Shown: positions 10,433 through 19,326, counted from the first letter of the stretch. The stretch: DNA of 34,462 nt from Corynebacterium gallinarum (GCF_014837045.1 NZ_JACSPR010000003.1:378298-412759); one strand, 5' to 3'. The notes: a model not told the origin generated them from the letters alone. Made by a program: numbers and translations.

Positions 10433-10588
10433 ATGATGATTATTCCTATCCCGATCGTGATCGAGGACCTCGGTTATGTCGGATCATCCGTATTTGATTT
10501 CCTGATCAGCCTGTCCGTGGGGCTTTACGACATCATCAACGGCGCCGGAAGTTCCGGTTTCCTGTCCTCCGTGCCTGCCAGCAGCTAG
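10433..10588 (+). CDS. Small hydrophobic protein, porin-like length
   Basis: 51 codons beginning MMIIPIPIVIEDLGYVGSS and ending FLSSVPASS. GGGAG lies 7 nt before the ATG, which supports translation, and a strong hairpin follows the stop. There is no Sec signal peptide. The centre (SSVFDFLISLSVGLYDIINGAG) is an amphipathic or hydrophobic stretch rich in Ser and Gly. Its length, lack of a signal and a GYV..FDFL segment recall the small corynebacterial outer-membrane channel proteins of the PorA/PorH type, which are unprocessed and O-mycolated; this is resemblance by eye only. IIPIPI also echoes IIIPIPLPLVP near the end of the upstream adhesin. TTGACA at 10407-10412 has no matching -10, so its promoter is unclear. 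Confidence 0.55.
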   Translation: MMIIPIPIVIEDLGYVGSSVFDFLISLSVGLYDIINGAGSSGFLSSVPASS

Positions 10589-10627
10589 TACCCCGGCAGC
10601 CGGGAGAGATTGAACAACCCGGATAGT

Positions 10628-10669
10628 ACTGTGGCCCGTTTCCCCGATTGAGGGGGGACGGGCCACAGT
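10628..10669. terminator. Hairpin between convergent small ORF and DMT permease
   Basis: An 18-bp stem with two G-T positions (10628-10645 and 10652-10669) around a 6-nt loop. There is no U-run on either side. Its position between converging genes suggests it serves both. Confidence 0.6.
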
Positions 10670-10705
10670 CATGTCCGGGGACGGGGAAGGTGAAGGGGTA
10701 GGTGC

Positions 10706-11542
10706 CTACAGGCTCTTTCTGGACAACACGACGGTGGATAACACCATCACCGCCAGTGCCGCACCCATTCCGATCCACTCCCAGTCAACCGCCTGGAACC
10801 GCTCCAGCAGCACCGCATAACCCAGGGTGAAGGCAACGATGGGTTCACCGATCTTCATCGCCGGCAGGGAGGTTCGCAGGGCGCCGGCATTGAACGCATT
10901 CTGTTGCACCCAGGTGCCCACGGTGGCCACGAGGATGAGGGCATAGAGCTCCCATGCGGTAAACAGGCCGGAGAAACCCCCCAGGTTGAAATTGTCGGCC
11001 ACGGCCTTGGACAACACCGACACATAACCGAAGATGGCGCCGGTGACCAGCCCCTGGAGTAACGCCCTGCGTCGCTTGTCGGATCGCGCCCCCAACCTGT
11101 AGATCACACTGAGCACCACCACGCCGATCAGCAGGGCGGGGATCCACCGCTGGATGGGTGGTTGATCCTCTCCGCCGATGGGGCGTCCCAGCACCAGGAC
11201 CACCGCCACCGCGGCGGTGAGCAGTGTGGACCACAAGATCTCCGTCAGGGACATGCGTCGTTTGTTGTAGGCGGCTGACAGCGGGAGGGTAAACATCAGC
11301 GACATCACCAGAAACGGCTGAACCAGCAGGAGGGGGCCGAAGGACAGCGCCACCACCTGCAGGCCGTAGGCGATGATGGCGGTGGACATGCCCGCCCACC
11401 ACATCGGCTTCTGGATAGCGGTGAGTATGGGGGAGGTGCCCGCCGGCGCGCTGACAGCGATACCGTGCCGGACCACGGTTCCCCACGCGATGGTGAGGGC
11501 TGATGCCAGTGCGAATAACACGGCCAACAGATCACTTTGCAC
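10706..11542 (-). CDS. DMT-superfamily (EamA-like) membrane permease
   Basis: 278 aa from a GTG at 11542 (MQSDLLAVLFALASALTIAWG). This start is chosen because the -10 box TACTAA lies 10 nt upstream and the hydrophobic part begins there; the frame stays open far upstream but overlaps lysC. Nine to ten membrane segments are visible in two halves, with a conserved-looking IGEPIVAFTLGYAVLLERF near the C-terminus typical of DMT exporters, where a GEP motif precedes a membrane helix. The substrate is unknown. In C. glutamicum a membrane protein is also found between leuA and lysC, as I remember it, so this is likely the same backbone gene. It is divergent from lysC and monocistronic. Confidence 0.75.
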   Translation of the reverse strand: MQSDLLAVLFALASALTIAWGTVVRHGIAVSAPAGTSPILTAIQKPMWWAGMSTAIIAYGLQVVALSFGPLLLVQPFLVMSLMFTLPLSAAYNKRRMSLTEILWSTLLTAAVAVVLVLGRPIGGEDQPPIQRWIPALLIGVVVLSVIYRLGARSDKRRRALLQGLVTGAIFGYVSVLSKAVADNFNLGGFSGLFTAWELYALILVATVGTWVQQNAFNAGALRTSLPAMKIGEPIVAFTLGYAVLLERFQAVDWEWIGMGAALAVMVLSTVVLSRKSL

Positions 11543-11552
11543 CCGATCAACG

Positions 11553-11558
11553 TTAGTA
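11553..11558 (-). promoter_or_regulatory. -10 box of the DMT permease gene
   Basis: TACTAA on the minus strand ends 10 nt before the proposed GTG start, which implies a leaderless or nearly leaderless mRNA. Confidence 0.4.
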
Positions 11559-11683
11559 GATGAGCCAGGGGCGTGGGTAAGGGGGACTCCCGGGAGGTGG
11601 TCCGGCAGGGTGGGGCGGTGGGCGTCGATAAGCAAGCCGGTAAGCAAAAGGAATACCGGGTGGGACCTAAAGTTTCCCTCGTA

Positions 11684-11712
11684 TGTGTATCGGGGGGTGG
11701 GAAAGGTAGAGT
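11684..11712 (+). promoter_or_regulatory. Possible lysC-asd promoter
   Basis: -10 TAGAGT (11707-11712) with a weak -35 TGTGTA (11684-11689) at 17-bp spacing. The untranslated leader would be about 35-40 nt. Other placements are possible. Confidence 0.35.
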
Positions 11713-11756
11713 GAAAAGGCGTAACTGTCAGTACCGTGAACGAAAGGTGCGCAAGG

Positions 11757-13022
11757 GTGGCCCTAGTCGTACAGAAATATGGCGGTTCCTCACTGGAGAG
11801 TGCGGAACGCATCCGGAATGTTGCTGAACGGATTGTTGCCACCAAGAAGGCCGGAAATGATGTCGTCGTGGTCTGCTCCGCGATGGGCGACACCACCGAT
11901 GAACTCCTCGATCTTGCCGCGGCCGTCAACCCGGTTCCACCCGCCCGTGAGATGGACATGCTCCTGACCGCCGGTGAGCGGATCTCGAACGCACTGGTGG
12001 CCATGGCCATTGAATCCCTCGGCGCCGAGGCGCAGTCGTTCACCGGTTCCCAGGCCGGCGTGCTCACCACCGAACGCCACGGCAACGCCCGGATCGTGGA
12101 TGTCACCCCGGGGCGTGTGCGTGAGGCGCTCGATGAGGGCAAGATCTGTATTGTCGCCGGTTTCCAGGGCGTTAATAAGGAAACCCGTGATGTGACCACG
12201 CTTGGTCGTGGCGGTTCCGACACCACGGCAGTTGCGCTGGCAGCAGCGCTTGGGGCTGATGTCTGCGAGATCTACTCTGATGTGGATGGCGTTTACACCG
12301 CTGACCCCCGCATCGTCCCCAACGCCCAGAAGCTGGAGCGCCTCTCCTTTGAGGAGATGCTGGAACTGGCGGCTGTCGGTTCCAAGATCCTCGTGCTGCG
12401 CAGCGTTGAGTACGCCCGTGCGTTCAACGTTCCGATGCGCGTCCGTTCGTCCTATAGCAATGACCCCGGCACCCTGATCGCCGGTTCGATGGAGGATATT
12501 CCTATGGAAGAAGCAGTTCTCACCGGTGTAGCCACCGACAAGTCCGAGGCCAAGGTCACCGTTCTGGGTATCCCCGACAAGCCGGGTGAGGCCGCCAAGG
12601 TCTTCCGTGCGCTTGCCGACGCCGAGATCAACATCGACATGGTTCTGCAGAACGTCTCCTCCGTGGAGGACGGCACCACCGACATCACCTTCACCTGCCC
12701 ACGGTCCGACGGCCCACGCGCCATGGAGCTGCTCAAGAAGATGCAGCAGCAGGGCGACTGGGCCAACGTGCTCTACGACGACCAGGTGGGTAAGGTCTCC
12801 CTCGTCGGCGCCGGCATGAAGTCCCACCCCGGCGTCACCGCCGAGTTCATGGAGGCCCTGCGCGACGTCAACGTCAACGTCGAGCTCATCTCCACCTCCG
12901 AGATCCGCATCTCCGTACTCATCCGCGAGGGTGACCTGGACAAATCTGCCCGTGCACTGCACGAGATGTTCCAGCTCGGTGGCGATGAAGAAGCCACCGT
13001 CTACGCCGGTACCGGACGTTAA
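11757..13022 (+). CDS. lysC: Aspartate kinase, alpha subunit
   Basis: 421 aa from GTG 11757 ([12 protein letters not shown]), the exact length known for C. glutamicum. GAAAGG lies 9 nt before the GTG; an upstream in-frame start at 11736 is less likely. Phosphorylates aspartate with ATP, the entry step to lysine, threonine and methionine. The kinase domain (about 1-245) has KYGGSS near the start and the [16 protein letters not shown] motif; two ACT domains (about 263-421) follow and bind lysine plus threonine. Ser301 and Thr311, positions where feedback-resistant changes are known in C. glutamicum, are wild type, so the enzyme should be feedback-sensitive. It forms an operon with asd (33-nt gap) and holds an in-frame start for the beta subunit. 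Confidence 0.97.
   Translation: MALVVQKYGGSSLESAERIRNVAERIVATKKAGNDVVVVCSAMGDTTDELLDLAAAVNPVPPAREMDMLLTAGERISNALVAMAIESLGAEAQSFTGSQAGVLTTERHGNARIVDVTPGRVREALDEGKICIVAGFQGVNKETRDVTTLGRGGSDTTAVALAAALGADVCEIYSDVDGVYTADPRIVPNAQKLERLSFEEMLELAAVGSKILVLRSVEYARAFNVPMRVRSSYSNDPGTLIAGSMEDIPMEEAVLTGVATDKSEAKVTVLGIPDKPGEAAKVFRALADAEINIDMVLQNVSSVEDGTTDITFTCPRSDGPRAMELLKKMQQQGDWANVLYDDQVGKVSLVGAGMKSHPGVTAEFMEALRDVNVNVELISTSEIRISVLIREGDLDKSARALHEMFQLGGDEEATVYAGTGR
12504..13022 (+). CDS. lysC: Aspartate kinase, beta (regulatory) subunit by internal start
   Basis: In-frame ATG at codon 250 of lysC with GGAGG at 12491-12495, 8 nt upstream. The product is 172 aa, the size reported for the LysC beta subunit of C. 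glutamicum, and consists of the two ACT domains only. The enzyme is an alpha2-beta2 heterotetramer in that species. Here the start is ATG (Met250) with a strong ribosome site, so efficient separate synthesis is likely. Confidence 0.85.
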   Translation: MEEAVLTGVATDKSEAKVTVLGIPDKPGEAAKVFRALADAEINIDMVLQNVSSVEDGTTDITFTCPRSDGPRAMELLKKMQQQGDWANVLYDDQVGKVSLVGAGMKSHPGVTAEFMEALRDVNVNVELISTSEIRISVLIREGDLDKSARALHEMFQLGGDEEATVYAGTGR

Positions 13023-13040
13023 TCCACGCTTTTCACTTAA

Positions 13041-14090
<1,050 letters not shown>

Positions 14091-14116
14091 GCAACGGCAC
14101 CACCTGCTTGTGATGG

Positions 14117-14161
14117 GCGGGGTCGTCGCACCTGCAGTGGTGCGTCGACCCCGCTTTTATT
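14117..14161 (+). terminator. Intrinsic terminator of lysC-asd
   Basis: A 16-bp stem with one mismatch (14117-14132 and 14139-14154) followed by TTTTATT. It lies 26 bases after the asd stop. Confidence 0.85.
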
Positions 14162-14200
14162 CTGTGCCCCGCCAGGAATCACCCCGATGAGAAGGACACC

Positions 14201-15205
14201 TCAGGTGGTTTCGACCTCTCCCAGGCTGGCGGAATCGGTCCTGAGCAGCGGGGGAAGTTCAGCAACCGGGATCACAGAGACATCGTGGACCTTCCAGTGC
14301 AATCCGTGGCATATCTCTCGGGCATCGATCAGATCCGCCGCAGTCACGGCAGTGGCATCCACCGGCACCACAAAGGCATCCACGTGGAAGACGTGGCCTT
14401 CCTCGCGGGTGCGGTTGCCCACCTCCTTCACCCACTCCAACTCTGCCAGGCGGGCATTTACCAGACCTGGAATCGGATGGGGTGTCCCCTTACCCAGGCT
14501 TTTCGGTACGGAGTCCATCATGGAACTCAATGAGCCCTTGAGGTTTTTATAGCCGTCTTCCAGGATGTCCACTGAGATGAGGATTGCGGCCACGGCATCC
14601 GCCCACCAGAAACCCAAGCCGATACCGGCGATGCCGACGATGGAGGCTGTCCCGGCCATCCAATCCGCCCGGTTCATGCGGGCATCGGCGAAGAGAGCCT
14701 TGCTGTGCAGCAGCTTTGCGGGTTTCATCTTCAATCGGCCCAGCAGCAGGGGTGGGAAAATCGTGATGAACGAGAATCCGATCATCACCCACCCCTGCCA
14801 CAGGTCATGTTCGAAGAGGGAAAACTGTCCGATGTCGGGACGTTCGCGTGCCACCAGGGTCATGGTGGAGTCGAAGAAGAGGAAACACCCGAAGGTAATC
14901 AGGGCGGCACCGGCGGCCAGGTGGGCGATGTCCATGGCTTGTGCGAAGCCATAGGGATGTTCCCGGGATGCCCGGCGTCGTGCCAACCTCACCCCGATGA
15001 GGAAAGCCAGGGGCGGAACCATCCCCAGCAGGTCCTGGACCCAGGCGGCCTGCATGGCCTGGGAATTGCCTTTGATCATGAAGAGGATAATGGTGTCCGC
15101 AATCAGATAAGCCAGGGTGCACCAGGCCAGAATGATGCCCCGGCGCGTTGCCTTATGGACAGAATCCGGCGGCGTGGTCTGGTCGCCTCGGATGGGGGTA
15201 CTCAT
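14201..15205 (-). CDS. Cation diffusion facilitator family transporter
   Basis: 334 aa membrane protein. Six membrane segments are visible between about residues 25 and 235, then a cytosolic domain with HVFHVDAFV and HDVSVIPV strands as in CDF C-termini. Typical features are REHPYGFAQ at 80-88 and the ADARMNRADWMAG motif, with further Asp residues in WWADAVAA; the second-helix site reads LIADTIILF. CDF proteins export divalent metals (Zn, Mn, Fe, Co or Ni) in exchange for protons. The metal cannot be told from the sequence. A TAATCT box lies 7 nt before the ATG, suggesting a leaderless mRNA, but the sigC stop is only 20 bases upstream, so readthrough from sigC is also possible. Confidence 0.82.
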   Translation of the reverse strand: MSTPIRGDQTTPPDSVHKATRRGIILAWCTLAYLIADTIILFMIKGNSQAMQAAWVQDLLGMVPPLAFLIGVRLARRRASREHPYGFAQAMDIAHLAAGAALITFGCFLFFDSTMTLVARERPDIGQFSLFEHDLWQGWVMIGFSFITIFPPLLLGRLKMKPAKLLHSKALFADARMNRADWMAGTASIVGIAGIGLGFWWADAVAAILISVDILEDGYKNLKGSLSSMMDSVPKSLGKGTPHPIPGLVNARLAELEWVKEVGNRTREEGHVFHVDAFVVPVDATAVTAADLIDAREICHGLHWKVHDVSVIPVAELPPLLRTDSASLGEVETT

Positions 15206-15212
15206 GGGGTCT

Positions 15213-15218
15213 AGATTA
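15213..15218 (-). promoter_or_regulatory. -10 box of the CDF transporter gene
   Basis: TAATCT on the minus strand, 7 nt before the ATG at 15205, in the 20-nt gap behind sigC. A leaderless start would follow. No clear -35. Confidence 0.4.
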
Positions 15219-15225
15219 CTGATCT

Positions 15226-15804
15226 TTAAGGACCGCGGGTTCCGGTTTCTTCGTCGTCAAGTGCACTGGAGGTGGCGTTGATGAGGTCGGCCCGGGCGCG
15301 TGCCACACGCGACCGGATGGTGCCCACCCGCACGCCGGCGATCTTGGCGGCCTCCTCATAGGTGTACCCGAGCACCTGGGTGAGGATCAGTGCCTCGCGA
15401 CGTTCGGTGGGTAGTGCGTCGATAAGCGTGCGCACGTCGATCCACTCGGACCAGATGGTGGAGTTCGTGGCGTCGGTGACTCCGGTGTCTTCATATTCGA
15501 CGTGCGATTTGCGGGGACGGGCCATGTCGTGGCGGATGTTGTCCACCCACACGCGCCGGGCAAGGGAGAGCAGCCAGGTGCGGGCGGAGGAGCGTGCGGC
15601 GAAGCGGGGGAGTGCTCCCATGACACGCAGGTAGGTCTCCTGGGTGAGATCATCGGCGATCTCCCGGCCACCGAGGTGGGCAAGCAGCCGCCAGACGTCA
15701 TCCTGGGTTTCGCGGATGAATTCGGTGAGGGCGTCACGATCCCCGCGTCCGGCGGCAAGAGCCAGCTCCGTGACGTGGGCGTCGTTACGCTCGGGGGACT
15801 TCAC
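15226..15804 (-). CDS. sigC: ECF-type RNA polymerase sigma factor SigC
   Basis: 192 aa from GTG 15804 (VKSPERNDAHVTELA), chosen because TATTCT lies 8 nt upstream; a longer frame from 15852 exists. Sigma region 2 covers about 25-95 (DDVWRLLAHLG, IADDLTQETYLRVM, TWLLSLARRVWVDNIR) and region 4 about 125-180 (LPTERREALILTQVLGYTYEEAAKIAGVRVGTIRSRVARARADL). There is no anti-sigma gene next to it. By place (between asd and katA) and sequence this is SigC, which in C. glutamicum is reported to control a branch of the respiratory chain, including cytochrome bd oxidase. The DUF-type extra domains of long ECF factors are absent. Confidence 0.85.
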   Translation of the reverse strand: MKSPERNDAHVTELALAAGRGDRDALTEFIRETQDDVWRLLAHLGGREIADDLTQETYLRVMGALPRFAARSSARTWLLSLARRVWVDNIRHDMARPRKSHVEYEDTGVTDATNSTIWSEWIDVRTLIDALPTERREALILTQVLGYTYEEAAKIAGVRVGTIRSRVARARADLINATSSALDDEETGTRGP

Positions 15805-15812
15805 AACAGGAA

Positions 15813-15818
15813 AGAATA
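15813..15818 (-). promoter_or_regulatory. -10 box of sigC
   Basis: TATTCT on the minus strand ends 8 nt before the proposed GTG start; a weak TCTGAA lies 17 bp further upstream. It implies a leaderless sigC mRNA and argues against the longer start at 15852. Confidence 0.4.
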
Positions 15819-15898
15819 CCAGTTCACAGCGCTGCTTCAGACTAGCCATCAACGTGGGTGATCACGCGCGCGACCCCGTCTGAGGGGGTACATTTGGG

Positions 15899-15939
15899 GG
15901 GAACGGGGGTTTTCTGTCTCGCAGATCGTTTCCGTTCCC
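15899..15939. promoter_or_regulatory. Inverted repeat GGGAACGG-N25-CCGTTCCC between sigC and katA
   Basis: The two 8-bp arms (15899-15906 and 15932-15939) are perfect inverted copies. Each contains GGAAC, the common -35 core of ECF sigma factors, pointing toward katA and sigC respectively. I could not match a convincing -10 for either, so an operator is an equal possibility. Confidence 0.45.
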
Positions 15940-15983
15940 TACTGGATAAACGCACTCCGATGGCATGACACGCATCAAGGGGG

Positions 15984-16012
15984 TAGCGTAACGTGACTTT
16001 ATCCGCTAGGCT
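15984..16012 (+). promoter_or_regulatory. Possible katA promoter
   Basis: -10 TAGGCT (16007-16012) with TAGCGT (15984-15989) at 17-bp spacing. The leader to the katA ATG would be about 45 nt. Confidence 0.4.
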
Positions 16013-16063
16013 ATCAATAAGTTCCGATCAATAGGAAAAACGAAATTCAGGAAGGTTGAGTAC

Positions 16064-17665
16064 ATGACTGAGAACTCAGCAGCAGATCAGATCATCGACC
16101 GTGGCATGCGTCCGAAGGTGGCTGGAAACACCACCCGCCACAGCGGCGCACCGGTTGCCTCCGAGAACATCTCCGTAACCGCCGGCCCGCAGGGCCCGAA
16201 CATTCTCAATGACATCCATCTCCTTGAGAAGCTCGCCCACTTCAACCGTGAGAACGTTCCTGAGCGTATCCCCCACGCCAAGGGTCATGGTGCCTTCGGT
16301 GAGCTGCACATCACCGAGGATGTGTCCCAGTACACCAAGGCTGATCTGTTCCAGCCGGGTAAGGTCACCCCGATGGGTGTCCGTTTCTCCACCGTCGCCG
16401 GTGAGCAGGGCTCCCCTGACACCTGGCGTGATGTCCACGGTTTCGCACTCCGCTTCTACACCCAGGAGGGCAACTACGACATCGTCGGTAACAACACCCC
16501 GACCTTCTTCGTCCGTGACGGCATGAAGTTCCCCGACTTCATCCACTCCCAGAAGCGTCTGAACAAGAACGGTCTGCGCGACGCCGACATGCAGTGGGAT
16601 TTCTGGACCCGTGCTCCCGAGTCCGCACACCAGGTGACCTACCTGATGGGTGACCGCGGTACCCCGAAGACCACCCGCCACATGAACGGCTACGGCTCCC
16701 ACACCTTCCAGTGGGTGAACAAGGACGGCGAGGCATTCTGGGTCAAGTACCACTTCATCTCCCGTCAGGGTGTGGAGAACTTCACCGACGCCGAGGCCGC
16801 GGAGATGGCCGGCATCAACGCCGATTACCACCGTGAGGATCTCTACAACGCGATCGAGAACGGTGACTACCCGATCTGGGATGTCAAGGTTCAGATCATG
16901 CCGTTCGCGGACGCCGAGAACTACCGCTGGAACCCCTTCGACCTGACCAAGGTCTGGTCCAAGAAGGATTACCCGCGCATCGACGTCGGTTACTTCATCC
17001 TCAACCGCAACCCGCGTAACTTCTTCGCCCAGATCGAGCAGATCGCCCTGGACCCGGGCAACATCGTCCCAGGTGTCGGCCTGTCCCCGGACCGCATGCT
17101 CCAGGCCCGCGCATTCGCCTACGCCGACCAGCAGCGTTACCGCATCGGCGCGAACTACCGCGACCTGCCGATCAACCGTCCGATCAATGAGGTCAACACC
17201 TACAGCCGCGAAGGCCACATGCAGTACGTCTTCGATGCCGAGGGTGAGCCCTCCTACAGCCCGAACCGCTACTCCAAGGGCGCAGGCTACCTGGATGACG
17301 GTGAGACCTCCTCCTCCAACCACACCTCCTACGGCCAGGCTTCCGACATCTACGTCAACCCGGACCCGCACGGCACCGACCTGGTTCGCGCCGCCTACGT
17401 CAAGCACCAGGATGATGACGACTTCATGCAGGCCGGCATCCTCTACCGCGAGGTGTACAACGACGAGGAGAAGGCACGTCTGGCTGACAACATCTCCAAC
17501 GCGATGCAGGGCATCTCTGAGGAGACCGAGCCACGCGTCTACGAGTACTGGACCAACGTGGATGAGAACCTGGGCGCACGCGTCAAGGAGCTCTACCTGC
17601 AGAAGAAGGCAGCCGGCGCAGCTGAGCACACCTCTTCCACCGGTGATGACATCGACAAGAAGTAG
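16064..17665 (+). CDS. katA: Heme catalase
   Basis: 533 aa monofunctional catalase, breaking hydrogen peroxide into water and oxygen in the cytosol. The distal His71 is in RIPHAKGHGAFG, the active-site Asn in VGNNTPTFFVRD (about 143-144), and the proximal heme ligand Tyr353 in RAFAYADQQRYRIGANY. The long N-terminal and C-terminal arms typical of small-subunit catalases are present. AGGAAGG lies about 8 nt before ATG. It is monocistronic between its own promoter and a perfect intrinsic terminator, and divergent from sigC. In C. glutamicum katA is under OxyR control; I did not find a clear OxyR site here. Confidence 0.97.
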   Translation: MTENSAADQIIDRGMRPKVAGNTTRHSGAPVASENISVTAGPQGPNILNDIHLLEKLAHFNRENVPERIPHAKGHGAFGELHITEDVSQYTKADLFQPGKVTPMGVRFSTVAGEQGSPDTWRDVHGFALRFYTQEGNYDIVGNNTPTFFVRDGMKFPDFIHSQKRLNKNGLRDADMQWDFWTRAPESAHQVTYLMGDRGTPKTTRHMNGYGSHTFQWVNKDGEAFWVKYHFISRQGVENFTDAEAAEMAGINADYHREDLYNAIENGDYPIWDVKVQIMPFADAENYRWNPFDLTKVWSKKDYPRIDVGYFILNRNPRNFFAQIEQIALDPGNIVPGVGLSPDRMLQARAFAYADQQRYRIGANYRDLPINRPINEVNTYSREGHMQYVFDAEGEPSYSPNRYSKGAGYLDDGETSSSNHTSYGQASDIYVNPDPHGTDLVRAAYVKHQDDDDFMQAGILYREVYNDEEKARLADNISNAMQGISEETEPRVYEYWTNVDENLGARVKELYLQKKAAGAAEHTSSTGDDIDKK

Positions 17666-17691
17666 TGTCAACTACTCCCACTGTGTGATGT

Positions 17692-17727
17692 GAAAACCCC
17701 ACCTGCGTCCTGCAGGTGGGGTTTTCC
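17692..17727 (+). terminator. Intrinsic terminator of katA
   Basis: A perfect 15-bp stem (17692-17706 and 17712-17726) with a 5-nt loop; the 3' arm ends in GGTTTTC. It begins 26 bases after the katA stop. Confidence 0.85.
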
Positions 17728-17735
17728 GCTGGAGA

Positions 17736-17784
17736 AAAAGAACATCACCCCTGTGCCCGCCGAGACGGGCGCAGGGGTGGTGTT
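17736..17784 (-). terminator. Intrinsic terminator of the small secreted protein gene
   Basis: A 19-bp stem with a few wobble positions (17766-17784 and 17741-17759) followed on the minus strand by CTTTTTCTCC. It is just past the stop at 17791 and next to the opposing katA terminator. Confidence 0.8.
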
Positions 17785-17790
17785 TGTCTA

Positions 17791-18081
17791 TCAGTACAGC
17801 GGGGAGCTGAGCACGGCGCTGCCGGTGCCCAGGGCGGAGCTGCCCAGGCTCAGTGCGCTGGAACCGAGACCGACGGCGAACCATGCGGCAGCGATCTGGA
17901 GACCTGCAAAGGCAACATCAGCGGGAACGTTGAACTGGGTGACAAAGCCGACCAGCTCCGGCGGGATCGGAATTTCGGAGCTTGGGGACGGTGCTGCGGA
18001 CTGTGCGTGGGCGACGCCGGTGGTGCCACCGAAAATGAGGGCGGTGGACAGTGCCACGGCTGCGAGCTTCTTGAAACGCAT
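17791..18081 (-). CDS. Small secreted protein of unknown function
   Basis: 96 aa from ATG 18081 (MRFKKLAAVALSTALIFGG), chosen for GAAGGAG just upstream. A clear Sec signal peptide ends at VAHA/QS near residue 26, and no lipobox Cys is present. The mature part of about 70 aa has a Ser/Pro-rich start, IPIPPELVGFVTQFNVPADVAFAGLQIAAAWFAVG, and a Ser/Gly/Leu-rich C-terminus with GSSALSLGSSALGTGSAVL. I do not recognise a family. The hydrophobic mature part could sit in the mycomembrane. It is monocistronic, with its own terminator. A gene of this kind near katA is likely in relatives but I cannot confirm it. Confidence 0.75.
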   Translation of the reverse strand: MRFKKLAAVALSTALIFGGTTGVAHAQSAAPSPSSEIPIPPELVGFVTQFNVPADVAFAGLQIAAAWFAVGLGSSALSLGSSALGTGSAVLSSPLY

Positions 18082-18125
18082 GGGGTACTCCTTCACTTGA
18101 TCGGGCAATAGATGAATCACATCCG

Positions 18126-18154
18126 ATAGTAGTTCAGGAAACCTGTGAATTCAG
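18126..18154 (-). promoter_or_regulatory. Possible promoter of the small secreted protein gene
   Basis: Minus-strand -10 TACTAT (18126-18131) with a weak CTGAAT (18149-18154) 17 bp upstream. The leader would be about 40 nt and include the strong ribosome site. Confidence 0.3.
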
Positions 18155-18191
18155 CTGTCCGCTGATGAAAAAGAGGGAAAGAGCTGCTTAA

Positions 18192-18252
18192 CGACGCCCG
18201 CCTCCCGCACCTTTACTACGAGGGTGCGGGAGGCGGTGGGGGTGGGGCGTCG
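18192..18252 (-). terminator. Nested hairpin after the mrp operon
   Basis: A perfect 13-bp stem (18199-18211 and 18223-18235) inside an outer 7-bp stem (18192-18198 and 18246-18252), starting 12 bases past the mrpG stop. No U-run follows directly. Confidence 0.6.
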
Positions 18253-18263
18253 AAAAGCGCCCG

Positions 18264-18596
18264 TCAACCGATGTTTGTTTCCCGGTTGCGGTTGTCCACC
18301 ACGGTCACCCCGTAGATGGCGCGGCCGAGGTAGAAGGACCCGACGGAGGCCACCACCCAGACACCCGTGATGGCCAGGCAGCCACGGATGAAGTTGTTGA
18401 GGTCAAACCCGGTGGTGGTCCATTCACGCAGCATGAGGCACATGATCAACAGCGGGATGACCACACCGACGGTCGGCCCAACCAGGTTCGCCCTGGTGAG
18501 TGGATCCGGGGCCCGCCACAGGGCAAGCGCCGTGCCGAGCGAGAACAACCCGGCGATGATGACGGTGATCGAGATGATGATTTCTGGGATGGTCAT
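18264..18596 (-). CDS. mrpG: Mrp-type cation/proton antiporter subunit G
   Basis: 110 aa, three membrane segments (about 5-27, 38-57, 70-92). The LGTALALWRAPDPLTRANLVGPTVGVVIPLL stretch is the PhaG/MnhG/YufB family core. It is the last gene of the operon and starts immediately after the mrpF stop. All Mrp subunits are needed together for Na+/H+ exchange in characterised systems. Confidence 0.88.
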   Translation of the reverse strand: MTIPEIIISITVIIAGLFSLGTALALWRAPDPLTRANLVGPTVGVVIPLLIMCLMLREWTTTGFDLNNFIRGCLAITGVWVVASVGSFYLGRAIYGVTVVDNRNRETNIG

Positions 18597-18869
18597 CTAC
18601 CTGCGTCCCTTCGTGATGATGCGGGCCATGGACATCGTCGGCAGCACGCCACCGAGAATGGCGGCCAGGAACGCGATCTCATAGGCGATGGAGGTGGCGT
18701 TGTTGAGGCACCACATCAGGTAGATCGCGATCATGGAGTAGAAGATCATGTCGGATACAACAGCACGGGTGATGAAGTCCTTCGTACGCAGGATCAGGAC
18801 CATGGAGGCCACCAGCGACACGGCGACCATACCGATGCCGATGGTGATGACAATTTCAAAGGCACTCAC
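18597..18869 (-). CDS. mrpF: Mrp-type cation/proton antiporter subunit F
   Basis: 90 aa, three membrane segments, with the family stretch TKDFITRAVVSDMIFYSMIAIYLMW. The start overlaps the mrpE stop by 4 nt (ATGA), indicating translational coupling. Length is usual for MrpF/PhaF/MnhF. Confidence 0.88.
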   Translation of the reverse strand: MSAFEIVITIGIGMVAVSLVASMVLILRTKDFITRAVVSDMIFYSMIAIYLMWCLNNATSIAYEIAFLAAILGGVLPTMSMARIITKGRR

Positions 18870-19324
18870 GGGGTATCCCTCTTTCCACGGCTGACGGTGT
18901 CACGGGCGGTGTCGGCGATCTCGGTGCTGGGGTACTCGAAGTCGCCGGGGCGGATCTGGTTGCCCTCACCCTGCCCGGGGACACCGTGGTTGATGCCCCT
19001 GACATGGGGTGCCATGCGGGCCTCCATGTCGGCGATGGACTCAAATACCCCCACCGGATCAGCACCGAAGGCCGCCTGGATGAGCAGCACCATGGGGGCG
19101 CCCTCCTCACGGGGTTCACGCAGACCCAGGGACAAGGTGGACGGTGTCATGGTGATGCAGGCGGACAGCGCCGCGATCTGCCATTCCCTGGTCACCCGCA
19201 GTGGGTAGCGGATGACCACCGGGGTGAATGGAGCCTCCTTCTTCAGCGCGGAGGTAACCACGTTGAAACCACTGAGGAAGATCTGGCCGACCAGCCAGGG
19301 GCCGAAGGTCAAAAGGTGCAACAT
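18866..19324 (-). CDS. mrpE: Mrp-type cation/proton antiporter subunit E
   Basis: 152 aa. It has an N-terminal membrane segment with FGPWLVGQIFLSGFNVVTSAL, then a soluble part with VVIRYPLRVTREWQIAALSACITMTPSTLSLGL, matching the MrpE/MnhE core. The C-terminal tail (about 115-152) is hydrophilic. It follows mrpD by 2 nt and overlaps mrpF by 4. I see no truncation. Confidence 0.87.
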   Translation of the reverse strand: MLHLLTFGPWLVGQIFLSGFNVVTSALKKEAPFTPVVIRYPLRVTREWQIAALSACITMTPSTLSLGLREPREEGAPMVLLIQAAFGADPVGVFESIADMEARMAPHVRGINHGVPGQGEGNQIRPGDFEYPSTEIADTARDTVSRGKRDTP

Positions 19325-19326
19325 TT

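Noticed and set aside
11543..12226. N-terminal extension of the DMT permease frame
   Set aside because: It lies antisense to lysC, is Ser/Arg/Thr-rich and non-membrane; a GTG with a -10 box at 11553-11558 gives a normal-length permease.
16007..16040. OxyR operator in the katA leader
   Set aside because: CTAT and ATAG elements occur (16011 and about 16031) but the spacing does not fit the known ATAG-N7-CTAT pattern.
16064..17665. Long minus-strand frame opposite katA
   Set aside because: Antisense shadow; katA has all heme-catalase residues.
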